A stretch of DNA of 64,000 nt from an uncultured Draconibacterium sp. (lineage in GTDB: Bacteria; Bacteroidota; Bacteroidia; Bacteroidales; Prolixibacteraceae): contig NZ_OY775906.1 of assembly GCF_963675065.1 (NCBI RefSeq), positions 1,466,001 through 1,530,000 of the forward strand. Direction: 5' to 3'. The first letter of the stretch is position 1, and every line of letters begins with the position of its first letter. Of this stretch, positions 35,348 through 43,501 are shown one piece after another. The translations under genes were made by a program, and so were the position numbers. The notes below the pieces were generated by a model. The model did not search any database and had not been told where the DNA came from. It worked only from the letters and a program-made list of their open reading frames with translations.

Positions 35348-37480
35348 ATGAAGAACCAGGAAAAAGGCCATTTGCGAACGAACATAAAATTTTTCCGCGA
35401 TGTATTTCTGCTACATCCCTATCGGTTGTTCGCCTTGCGCGCAACAATTTCAATGGGCGTATTGGCAGTACCCTTTATTATTGCCGGCCTGCCGTTTTTT
35501 GGGGTAACGTTGGCTTTGGGTGCATTGGCCGGGGCTTTGGCAGAAACCGACGACCATCCGAATGGCCGTGTAAAATCGTTGTCGATAACCATCCTTAGTT
35601 TTTTTATTTCGAGTTTTTCGGTAGGACTTTTAAATAACTACACCTGGATTCTTGGCGCCGGCTTTATACTCTCCACCATCATATTTATTTTAATTGGTGG
35701 CATTGGCGAACGTTACCGTGCCATTACCTTCGGCTCTATATTGGTGGGTATTTATGCCATGCTAGGTATCGAAATCAGTCCGGCCTGGTACTGGCAGGCA
35801 ATTTTATTACCAGCCGGAGCACTTTTTCACGGCATTCTTACATTGATTTTAATCTTCCGGAATCCGTGGCGTTTACTCGACCAGCAAATGGCCAGCGGCT
35901 TCAGAGCACTAGGTAATTATCTTGAGAAGAAAGCACTGCTTTTCCCCAGCCACAAAAAAGACCAGGAAGACATAAATAAAGACCTGGCCTTGCTAAACGT
36001 AAATGTGGTAAATGCACTTGAAGGCATAAAAAACGTATTAAACAATTATGCCCGGGAGATGAAAAACACAGAACCGCTAAACAGCTATCTCCAGCGTTTT
36101 ATGTTATTGCAGAGTCTTCATGAGCGTGCCGCCTCAACCCACCAGCGCCACGATAAACTGGGAAACAGCAACGAACAAATTGAGATTTTGGAAGGTTTTG
36201 GCGAAATGCTTCGCCAGTTGGCTTATGCTTCGCGAATGGTTGCCGAAAATATGCTTACCGGAACTTCTTACAATCATCCGCCGGCACTCGAATGGATTTC
36301 AAAAGCCATCGACGACAAGCTGCAAACAATGCCTTCGGAAGATACGCAGGACCTCATCCTGCTCCATCATAATTTACATCGTTCGCATGTTTCGTTAAAA
36401 TACCTCGATAACATGGAGGAAGGAACTTCAATTCCCCGTTTACGACGCGATGAAAGAACACCATTTCAACGTTTAAAGGAGCAGCTCACTCTTCGCCACC
36501 CGCGAATGCGTTATGCCTTGCGGCTTAGCCTAACCTTTGCACTTGGCTACGTTCTTCAGATTTACCTTGATCTCGACAAAGGCCAGTGGGTAATGCTAAC
36601 AAGTTTATTTGTTAGCCAGATTACCTACAGCGACACCCGCCGGCGCCTGTTTGAGCGTTTACTGGGCACTGCTACCGGAATTGTTATCGGAGCCGCATTA
36701 TTACAGATTTTTACAACCACTGCCGCGCAAGTCTTATTGATGATGGGCTCGGCGATGGCATTTTTCTACTGGCTGCGAAGAAAATACTCGGTAGCAGTAA
36801 TATTTGTAACCACTTTTGTGCTGAGTGCTTTTAATATCATTTCAAACGACGGTGGCATAAACATTATGATTCCGCGCCTGGTTGATACTTTGCTTGGTGC
36901 CACGTTGTCGTTTCTCACCATTCGTTTTTTGTGGCCTGGCTGGCAATACCGGCGTATTTCGGGTCTCATTTCCACGGCATTGGAAAAGAACAGAAACTAT
37001 TTTCAAGCTATTGCAAAAGAATATAAAGAGGTGAGTAACGACGATTTAAACTACCGCATTGCCCGAAGAGAGGCGCACCTGGCCGATAACGAACTGGCAC
37101 AGGCCTGGAACAGTATGCGACAGGAGCCTAAAAGCAAACAGCACATCATGGAAAATGCATTAACCATTACCTATTTAAATCATGCATTATTGTCGAATCT
37201 TTCGGCACTTGGAGCACACCGCGAAACAAATATCGAGAGCTACAAAGACATTGAACCTTTGTTTCAACAAATTGATAAAAAGCTTACGGAAGCCGGCAAA
37301 GAAAACACCAATATGGAAGATAAGTTTTCATCCGATCTGTCGGAACTGCTAATGACATTGCAACAACAAATTAAGGACACAGGTGCCGGTTTAAAACGAC
37401 AGCAACTGCGCTTGTTTTACAATATTGCGGCAACCACATCAAAAATTATTGATGAGTTAAAGCGTTCCGGTATTAACTGA
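35348..37480 (+). CDS. FUSC family inner-membrane protein (YccS/YhfK-like)
   Basis: 710 residues. Two membrane blocks of about six helices each (about 30-160 and 390-520) with an alpha-helical cytoplasmic stretch between them and a long C-terminal helical tail, the typical YccS/FUSC layout. The second block includes RLSLTFALGYVLQIYLDLDKGQWVMLTSLFVSQITYSDTRRRLFERLLGTATGIVIG, a characteristic aromatic-acid-exporter-like segment. It may export organic acids, but the substrate is unknown. It lies head-to-tail after the epimerase gene and converges with pckA. Confidence 0.9.
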   Translation: MKNQEKGHLRTNIKFFRDVFLLHPYRLFALRATISMGVLAVPFIIAGLPFFGVTLALGALAGALAETDDHPNGRVKSLSITILSFFISSFSVGLLNNYTWILGAGFILSTIIFILIGGIGERYRAITFGSILVGIYAMLGIEISPAWYWQAILLPAGALFHGILTLILIFRNPWRLLDQQMASGFRALGNYLEKKALLFPSHKKDQEDINKDLALLNVNVVNALEGIKNVLNNYAREMKNTEPLNSYLQRFMLLQSLHERAASTHQRHDKLGNSNEQIEILEGFGEMLRQLAYASRMVAENMLTGTSYNHPPALEWISKAIDDKLQTMPSEDTQDLILLHHNLHRSHVSLKYLDNMEEGTSIPRLRRDERTPFQRLKEQLTLRHPRMRYALRLSLTFALGYVLQIYLDLDKGQWVMLTSLFVSQITYSDTRRRLFERLLGTATGIVIGAALLQIFTTTAAQVLLMMGSAMAFFYWLRRKYSVAVIFVTTFVLSAFNIISNDGGINIMIPRLVDTLLGATLSFLTIRFLWPGWQYRRISGLISTALEKNRNYFQAIAKEYKEVSNDDLNYRIARREAHLADNELAQAWNSMRQEPKSKQHIMENALTITYLNHALLSNLSALGAHRETNIESYKDIEPLFQQIDKKLTEAGKENTNMEDKFSSDLSELLMTLQQQIKDTGAGLKRQQLRLFYNIAATTSKIIDELKRSGIN

Positions 37481-37486
37481 TAATAC

Positions 37487-37521
37487 ATAAAAAAACCTTC
37501 TGCCCGAAGACAGAAGGTTTT
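37487..37521 (-). terminator. Rho-independent terminator of pckA
   Basis: AAAACCTTCTG (37492-37502), loop of 8, CAGAAGGTTTT (37511-37521); perfect 11-bp stem. The long A-run on the left gives the T-run on the minus strand. Confidence 0.85.
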
Positions 37522-37544
37522 GCATATATAAAAATTGATCTGAA

Positions 37545-39140
37545 TTAGTCAACTTGAGGACCAGCAGCAACCAATGCTTTACCTTCTTCGTTATCAGTAT
37601 ATTTAACGAAGTTTTTGATAAAGCGACCACCAAGATCTTTAGCTTTTTCTTCCCATTCAGAAGCATTAGCATAAGTATCTCTTGGATCAAGAATACCAGT
37701 ATCAACACCTGTTAATTCTGTAGGAATTTCAAGGTTGAAAATTGGCAGGTTTTTAGTTGGAGCTTTGTCGATTGAACCATCAAGAATAGCAGTAATGATA
37801 CCACGGGTATCTTTAATTGAAATCCTTTTACCTGTTCCGTTCCATCCAGTGTTTACCAAATATGCCTCAGCACCGTGCTCTTCCATTTTCTTCACTAATT
37901 CCTCACCGTATTTAGTTGGGTGAAGTGAAAGGAAAGCACCACCAAAACATGCAGAGAATGTTGGCTGTGGAGTTGTAACACCACGCTCGGTTCCTGCTAA
38001 TTTTGCAGTAAATCCTGATAAGAAATAATATTTAGTTTGTTCCGGAGTCAATTTTGAAACCGGAGGTGTTACTCCAAATGCATCAGCAGTCAAGAAAATT
38101 ACTTTTTTAGCGTGACCAGCTTTTGATGGAACAACAATGTTCTCGATATGGTTAATTGGGTAAGAAACACGAGTATTCGCCGGACCTGAATCGAAATCAA
38201 TTTTTCCATCAGCATCAAGAGTTACATTTTCAAGAAGAGCGTTACGTTTGATAGCACCGTAAATCTCTGGTTCAGCATCTTTATCCAGGTTAATGGTTTT
38301 TGCATAACATCCACCTTCGAAGTTAAATACGCCTTCATCATCCCAACCGTGCTCATCATCACCAATCAACTGGCGATTTGGATCAGTTGACAGAGTAGTT
38401 TTACCAGTACCTGAAAGGCCAAAGAAAATAGCGACATCACCTTCTTTACCAACATTGGCAGAACAGTGCATTGCAGCCATACCTGCTTTTGGTAAATAGT
38501 AGTTCATCATTGCGAACATACCTTTTTTCATCTCTCCTCCGTACCAGCTACCACCGATAACCTGCATTTTTTCTTTCAGGTTGAAAACAGTGTATACAGG
38601 AGAGTTCATACCAAACTCTTCCCATCTATCGTTTTGAGTTTTTGAACCATTCATTGCTACAAAATCAGGCTCACCGTAGTTCTCCAATTCTTCATCAGTT
38701 GGACGGATAAACATGTTTTTCACAAAGTGTGCCTGCCATGCTACTTCCATAATGAAACGAATTTTCAAACGAGAATTTTCGTTAGCTCCAAGAAAAGTAT
38801 CCATTACATACAATTTCTTTCCAGAAAGTTGTTTTGCAGTAATTTCTTTTAAATAATCCCAAGCTTCTTCTGAAACTTTTTTGTTGTCATTTGGAGATTC
38901 CGGAGACGTCCACCAAATATCTTGTGAAGCTTCGTTATCTACCAAAAATTTATCCTTAGGAGAACGACCTGTGAATTCACCAGTCATTACGTTAACAGCG
39001 CCAAGCTCTGATAACTGACCTTTTTCGAATCCTTCCAATTCCGGATTCATTTCTTCTTCATAAAGTTTCTCGTATGAAGGGTTGTGGATAATTTCCTGTA
39101 CGTCAACAATTCCGTACTTGCTTAAATCTAAATTTGCCAT
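37545..39140 (-). CDS. pckA: Phosphoenolpyruvate carboxykinase (ATP)
   Basis: 531-residue ATP-dependent enzyme interconverting oxaloacetate and PEP; in many Bacteroidota it runs towards oxaloacetate as well. Signatures are FTGRSPKDKFLV, GGSWYGGEMKKGMFAMMNYYLP, the P-loop FFGLSGTGKTTLSTDPNRQLIGDDEHGWDD with catalytic Asp residues, and ENTRVSYP-like NTRVSYPINHIENIV. It is a single gene with its own terminator. With pyk nearby it forms part of the PEP node. Confidence 0.97.
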   Translation of the reverse strand: MANLDLSKYGIVDVQEIIHNPSYEKLYEEEMNPELEGFEKGQLSELGAVNVMTGEFTGRSPKDKFLVDNEASQDIWWTSPESPNDNKKVSEEAWDYLKEITAKQLSGKKLYVMDTFLGANENSRLKIRFIMEVAWQAHFVKNMFIRPTDEELENYGEPDFVAMNGSKTQNDRWEEFGMNSPVYTVFNLKEKMQVIGGSWYGGEMKKGMFAMMNYYLPKAGMAAMHCSANVGKEGDVAIFFGLSGTGKTTLSTDPNRQLIGDDEHGWDDEGVFNFEGGCYAKTINLDKDAEPEIYGAIKRNALLENVTLDADGKIDFDSGPANTRVSYPINHIENIVVPSKAGHAKKVIFLTADAFGVTPPVSKLTPEQTKYYFLSGFTAKLAGTERGVTTPQPTFSACFGGAFLSLHPTKYGEELVKKMEEHGAEAYLVNTGWNGTGKRISIKDTRGIITAILDGSIDKAPTKNLPIFNLEIPTELTGVDTGILDPRDTYANASEWEEKAKDLGGRFIKNFVKYTDNEEGKALVAAGPQVD

Positions 39141-39329
39141 AACTACCTAATAATTAACTTAATAATACAATTTTTCGTCTACTTAAATCGGGACACAAAA
39201 ATATCATAATTTTCCAATCGACAGGTTTGATCTCTCCCATTTGACCTTTTTTTTGCACCGATTAAACATTAGCTTAACAATAGAAATTCTGCGATTAAGA
39301 AGATGTTTTTATCTTAATTTATTCATAAA

Positions 39330-39358
39330 AAAAGCGCTACAAGTATAGATGTAACGCT
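39330..39358 (-). terminator. Rho-independent terminator of xerD
   Basis: On the minus strand AGCGTTACA, loop of 8, TGTAGCGCT, then a T-run (plus-strand As at 39327-39333). It lies 24 nt after the recombinase stop. Confidence 0.85.
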
Positions 39359-39381
39359 CTGTTATTATAATAATATAACTG

Positions 39382-40281
39382 TTATGATCTTGGATGAAAC
39401 TGATGGATCGTTGACTTCAGATAATCCTTATCCAGGTGCGTATAAATTTCGGTGGTTAATATCGATTCGTGCCCTAACATTTCCTGAACGGCCCGTAAGT
39501 CGGCTCCACCATTTATCAGGTGTGTTGCAAACGAGTGACGGAATGTATGCGGACTAATTTTCTTATCTAAATTAACCTTAGCTGACAGGTTTTTAATAAT
39601 GGTAAAAATCATGACCCTGCTTAATTTTCTTCCGCGGCGGTTTAAGAATAATATGTTTTCACTATCCTTATTCACCCGTAAATTCTTTCTGTAATTACCC
39701 AGATACTTATTAATCTCTTCAATTGCCCGTCCGCTAACCGGTACTAATCGCTCCTTGCCGGCTTTTCCTTCAATTTTTATAAATCCCTGCTCAAAAAACA
39801 GGTTGGTCATTTTCAGGTTTACAAGCTCCGAAACGCGTAAACCACAACTGTACAAGGTTTCCAACATGGCTTTGTTTCGTTGCCCCTCTGATTTTTTCAA
39901 ATCGATGGCATTGATTAACATATCAATTTCTTCCATCGATAATATATCGGGAAGTTTGCGGCCAATTTTTGGCGACTCGAGTAAAGCGGTCGGATCACTG
40001 GTGATCTTTTCTTCAATTAACAGATATTTATAGAATGATTTTATGCCGGAGATGGTTCGCGCCTGAGTTCTTGGACTAACGCCTTTATCATTTAACCATT
40101 CGACAAAACTTTTTAACTGACTCAGTATTACCTTTTCTGGATTTACCCCTTTAAAACTTTTTTCAAAAAAATTCTCAAGCTTATTAATATCATTAATATA
40201 TGCAGCTATCGAGTTCTGCGATAATGATTTCTCTAACTTCAAGTAATTTTCATATCCCTTTTTACATTCCTCCCATTTCAT
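39382..40281 (-). CDS. xerD: Site-specific tyrosine recombinase XerD
   Basis: 299 residues. The SAM-like N-terminal domain (ENYLKLEKSLSQNSIAAYINDINKL) and catalytic domain with R in SCGLRVSELVNL, K in EGKAGKERLVPVS, HTFRHSFATHLINGGADLRAVQEMLGHESI and the nucleophile in TEIYTHLD give the full R-K-H-R-H-Y set. Length and closeness to the XerD signature support the dimer-resolution enzyme rather than a phage integrase. It works with the FtsK translocase, whose gene lies 3 kb away. Confidence 0.93.
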   Translation of the reverse strand: MKWEECKKGYENYLKLEKSLSQNSIAAYINDINKLENFFEKSFKGVNPEKVILSQLKSFVEWLNDKGVSPRTQARTISGIKSFYKYLLIEEKITSDPTALLESPKIGRKLPDILSMEEIDMLINAIDLKKSEGQRNKAMLETLYSCGLRVSELVNLKMTNLFFEQGFIKIEGKAGKERLVPVSGRAIEEINKYLGNYRKNLRVNKDSENILFLNRRGRKLSRVMIFTIIKNLSAKVNLDKKISPHTFRHSFATHLINGGADLRAVQEMLGHESILTTEIYTHLDKDYLKSTIHQFHPRS

Positions 40282-40321
40282 AATATAGCAAATTAAGGTT
40301 ACTTTTATGTCTGTTTATTTG

Positions 40322-40379
40322 TGCAACGTAAATTCAATCAAAAGAGTGAACTATTGATACAAAAAAATATTACGTTGCA
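40322..40379. promoter_or_regulatory. Inverted repeat in the xerD-aroQ divergent region
   Basis: TGCAACGTAA (40322-40331) and TTACGTTGCA (40370-40379) are a perfect 10-bp inverted repeat with a 38-nt spacer, between divergent genes. This suits two operator half-sites or a large hairpin. Confidence 0.45.
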
Positions 40380-40420
40380 TTTTGAATAAAGTTACTATAA
40401 AATATATTAAAATTGAAATA

Positions 40421-40837
40421 ATGAAGCTCTTGATTATCAATGGACCTAATTTAAACTTACTTGGAGTAAGGGAGAAGTCGATTTATGGAACAGAAAGTTT
40501 TAAAAGTTATTATGAACAATTGAAACTGGATTTCGCCGATATTGACCTTACCTATTTTCAATCGAACGTGGAGGGAGAACTCATTAATTCGTTACACGAA
40601 CATGGTTTTAGTTACGATGGGATAATCATAAATGCCGGTGCCTATACACATACCTCGGTGGCCATACGCGATGCCATTGCAGGAATAAAAACGCCTGTTG
40701 TTGAAGTGCATATTTCAAATACACTTACTCGCGAAGATTTCAGACACAAATCAATTATTGGCCCGGTATGTAAAGGATGTATTATGGGATTTGGCCTTGA
40801 ATCGTACCGGTTGGCAATTCAAAGTTTCGTAAATTGA
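40421..40837 (+). CDS. aroQ: 3-dehydroquinate dehydratase, type II
   Basis: 138 residues starting at the ATG at 40421. Shikimate-pathway enzyme making 3-dehydroshikimate. The N-terminus MKLLIINGPNLNLLGVREKSIYG holds the conserved Asn and the catalytic Tyr. Further motifs are QSNVEGELINSLHE, IINAGAYTHTSVAIRDAI and EVHISNTLTREDFRHKS, all standard for the dodecameric type II class. The upstream in-frame TTG at 40382 is not needed. Confidence 0.95.
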   Translation: MKLLIINGPNLNLLGVREKSIYGTESFKSYYEQLKLDFADIDLTYFQSNVEGELINSLHEHGFSYDGIIINAGAYTHTSVAIRDAIAGIKTPVVEVHISNTLTREDFRHKSIIGPVCKGCIMGFGLESYRLAIQSFVN

Positions 40838-40857
40838 AATTTAATCTATACTCTCTA

Positions 40858-40884
40858 TTAAATTTAATCGTTGATTAAATTTAA
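40858..40884. promoter_or_regulatory. Perfect AT palindrome between aroQ and pyk
   Basis: TTAAATTTAATC, loop GTT, GATTAAATTTAA: 12-bp perfect stem. It is 27 nt before the pyk -7 box at 40911. It could be an operator for pyk or a weak end signal for aroQ. Confidence 0.4.
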
Positions 40885-40910
40885 TTTAACCGTTAAATCG
40901 GGTTTTATTG

Positions 40911-40918
40911 TACTTTTG
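40911..40918 (+). promoter_or_regulatory. Bacteroidota -7 box for pyk
   Basis: TACTTTTG, matching TAnnTTTG, 21 nt upstream of the start codon at 40940. Confidence 0.5.
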
Positions 40919-40939
40919 CGCCCTTAAAATTTAGAAATA

Positions 40940-42358
40940 ATGAGACAGACCAAAATTGTTGCAACGATATCAGATCAAAGATGTGATGTAGATTTTATAC
41001 AGTCACTTTATAATGCCGGACTGAATGTAGCCCGTATTAACACTGCCCATATTACTCCCGAAAGCGGAAAAGTTATGGTTGATAATATTCGCGCGGTTTC
41101 AGACAAAATTGCAATTCTTGTTGACACGAAAGGCCCAGAAATAAGAACATGTCAAACTCTTTCAGACACAGAAGTTAAGGAAGGAGAACTGGTTACACTT
41201 TCTTACTCTACCGGAGTACTGGATGATGTAAAAAACATTTGTGTGAACTACAAAGGTTTTGTTAACGACCTGAATGTTGGCAACAAAATTCTTGTTGATG
41301 ACGGCGAAACTGAATTTGAAGTAGTTGAAAAACACATCCAGTATTTATTGTGTAGAGTTTGCAACTCGGGCGTTATTAAAAAACGTAAAAGTATTAATGT
41401 ACCCGGAGTTGAAATTAAATTACCATCGCTGACTGAACGCGACGTGGAATTTATTCGCTTTGCTGCAGAAAACGAACTCGATTTTATTGCACACTCATTT
41501 GTCCGCCATAAAGAAGATATTAATGAAGTTCAGAAAATTCTGGATGAACACAACAGCCCTATTAAAATTATTGCCAAAATTGAGAACATGGAGGGTGTTG
41601 ACAATATCGACGAGATATTAGAGCACGCTTATGGTATTATGGTAGCGCGTGGCGATTTGGGTATTGAACTTCCGGAATCAAAGATCCCATCTATTCAACG
41701 TAACCTGGTTCGTCGTGCAATATTGTTCCAAAAACCGGTTATTATTGCTACGCAAATGTTGCACACCATGATTGAGCACCCAAGACCAACACGTGCCGAA
41801 GTGAGCGACGTAGCAAGTGCTATTTACATGGGAACCGATGCAATAATGTTAAGTGGCGAAACGGCCTACGGAAAATATCCTGTTGAAGCCGTTAAAGCGA
41901 TGGATAAAATTGCACAGGAGGTTGAACCTGACCGCGACCGTCGCGAACTGACTGTACCACTTAAATCAGATATTCCGGCTTATCTGGCACAATCGGCTAT
42001 ACGAGCTGCACGCGAATTAAAACCTGATGCGATTATTACATCAACCACTACAGGAAAAACTGGACGTTACCTATCATCGCATCGTCCTTTTTACCCGGTT
42101 TTTGTAAAATGTCACTCGCAACGTGTGATGCGCGAACTGGCACTATCATTTGGAATTCATCCTTCGTTCCTTGAAGCTAAAAAGAACAAGATGAAAATCC
42201 AGAAAGCAGCTGTTCAGGAATTGGTTAACCAGGGAACAATTAGTATGGACGACCTCGTAATATATGTAGGTGGACGTTTTGGCGAAGATGCAGGTGCATC
42301 GTTCATCGAAATATCTACTGCCGACAGGTTATTCCTGAAACCAAAAGAAATACGTTAA
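40940..42358 (+). CDS. pyk: Pyruvate kinase
   Basis: 472-residue glycolytic enzyme turning PEP and ADP into pyruvate and ATP. Conserved blocks are RINTAHITPESGK (usually RxNxSH; here the Ser is Ala and Thr precedes), DTKGPEIRTCQ, FIAHSFVRHKEDI, the Mg-binding KIENMEGVDNIDEILEHAYGIMVARGDLGIELP signature, and the C-terminal domain with STTTGKTGRYLSSHRP. A terminator follows. The loop RINTAH is a small departure from the textbook motif but common in related Bacteroidota enzymes as far as I can judge. Confidence 0.95.
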   Translation: MRQTKIVATISDQRCDVDFIQSLYNAGLNVARINTAHITPESGKVMVDNIRAVSDKIAILVDTKGPEIRTCQTLSDTEVKEGELVTLSYSTGVLDDVKNICVNYKGFVNDLNVGNKILVDDGETEFEVVEKHIQYLLCRVCNSGVIKKRKSINVPGVEIKLPSLTERDVEFIRFAAENELDFIAHSFVRHKEDINEVQKILDEHNSPIKIIAKIENMEGVDNIDEILEHAYGIMVARGDLGIELPESKIPSIQRNLVRRAILFQKPVIIATQMLHTMIEHPRPTRAEVSDVASAIYMGTDAIMLSGETAYGKYPVEAVKAMDKIAQEVEPDRDRRELTVPLKSDIPAYLAQSAIRAARELKPDAIITSTTTGKTGRYLSSHRPFYPVFVKCHSQRVMRELALSFGIHPSFLEAKKNKMKIQKAAVQELVNQGTISMDDLVIYVGGRFGEDAGASFIEISTADRLFLKPKEIR

Positions 42359-42379
42359 CAACGATTTTACGCTATAAAA

Positions 42380-42416
42380 AAAGCCTTGCTTCTTCTCTGA
42401 AACAAGGCTTTTTCTT
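42380..42416 (+). terminator. Rho-independent terminator of pyk
   Basis: AAAGCCTTG (42380-42388) pairs with CAAGGCTTT (42403-42411), followed by TTCTTTT. A close copy lies at 42692. Confidence 0.85.
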
Positions 42417-42690
42417 TTATATAAAACTACTTACAGGAAATCGGGATACTGGATACTTGATCGTTGAACATTGATTCTTAGATATTCGACAGTTCGATAT
42501 TGGTCATAAGACATTTTAACAGAAAAAACATTCATGATTTCCGGGAATCAATAACAGGAATGAAAGTAGTGCCAGTTTTCAGCTGACTCTCCCTCATTCC
42601 CTCTCTTCGAGAAGGTGTCGAAGGCTCAATCAGAGTGAGTCAATAAAGTCTGAAGTAGATTTTGCTATTATACTTTATTGGACTTTCAGA
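42417..42690. other. Intergenic region with dispersed-repeat words
   Basis: About 270 bp without a gene. It holds word groups of the GGATACTGGATACTTGATCG kind and CCCTCTCTTCGAGAAGGTG with a nearby CAGAGTGAGT, a degenerate relative of the palindromic element at 51413-51473. Confidence 0.5.
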
Positions 42691-42691
42691 A

Positions 42692-42727
42692 AAAAAGCCC
42701 TGCTTCATAACTGAAACAAGGCTTTTT
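42692..42727 (-). terminator. Rho-independent terminator of the LolA-like gene
   Basis: On the minus strand AAAAGCCTTGTTTC, loop of 6, GAAGCAGGGCTTTT with G-U pairs and a T-run. It is almost the same sequence as the pyk terminator 310 bp away. Confidence 0.75.
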
Positions 42728-42748
42728 CTTTTTGGACTAAGCACCTGG

Positions 42749-43402
42749 CTATCGGAAATCAATAACTTCTACATCATCGTGGTTAGCAGCATTAAAAACA
42801 AATTCCGAATCATCAAAACCGGCGTTCGTATCCATTTCTTTTACCAGAATTCCATACAAGTTGCCATCGGTGCTATGCAGTGTTGCCGAGTGAATCATCA
42901 TTTCAGCCTTATCGATAGCCACTTCAATCATCGTTACATCGTAAGTGTCCGAATCAGGAAAAAGATTGATATGATAAAGCGTTTTACCACCTTCCGCCTT
43001 TTCATCTACAAACTCAGAACGAAAACCGCGCTCGTAAATACTGAACAACGACGAAGGATCCATTAATTCACTGCTTTCATCGTCAATATTCGAAATGGTT
43101 ACCTGGTTACCGTCTTTCATGTAATTCCATAATGTTTTGCCATTTGAAAATACTTCAACTCCCAAATCGGGCAGTTGCACACAATATTTCTTACCTTTAA
43201 TTTTTATGGTGCCTGCGTTGGTTTCGTCAATATCCATTTCTTCATTCACCATTGTGAATACAAAACTGGCTGACAACGACGCGATTTCTTTTGTTTTGAC
43301 ACTTACCTCATCCAGAATTTTTTTGGCCTTTGCATCACTCTGCGACCATCCTAAAGCTGCTGCCATTACTAGCGCAACCATCAATACTATCCTTTTCATC
43401 AT
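42749..43402 (-). CDS. LolA-like outer membrane lipoprotein carrier protein
   Basis: 217 residues with signal peptide (MMKRIVLMVALVMAAALGWSQS). LolA carries lipoproteins across the periplasm. The segment AKKILDEVSVKTKEIASLSASFVFTM and GTIKIKGKKYCVQLPDLGVEVFSNGKTLWNYMKDGNQVTIS match the LolA beta-sheet pattern for Bacteroidota. It follows ftsK on the same strand by 99 nt, a pairing seen in other members of the phylum. Confidence 0.88.
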   Translation of the reverse strand: MMKRIVLMVALVMAAALGWSQSDAKAKKILDEVSVKTKEIASLSASFVFTMVNEEMDIDETNAGTIKIKGKKYCVQLPDLGVEVFSNGKTLWNYMKDGNQVTISNIDDESSELMDPSSLFSIYERGFRSEFVDEKAEGGKTLYHINLFPDSDTYDVTMIEVAIDKAEMMIHSATLHSTDGNLYGILVKEMDTNAGFDDSEFVFNAANHDDVEVIDFR

Positions 43403-43501
43403 TTCTCTATTGTACTATTCCTATGTCAGAAAATGAAAACGCTACGATCATTTCTCTCCAATGTCTAAATCTCGATCCCGTATCACCCTCAAAAATTAAT
43501 T

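Noticed and set aside
39382..40281. Tyrosine recombinase as a phage or transposon integrase
   Set aside because: Length, motif set and chromosomal context fit XerD; no phage or element genes are adjacent.
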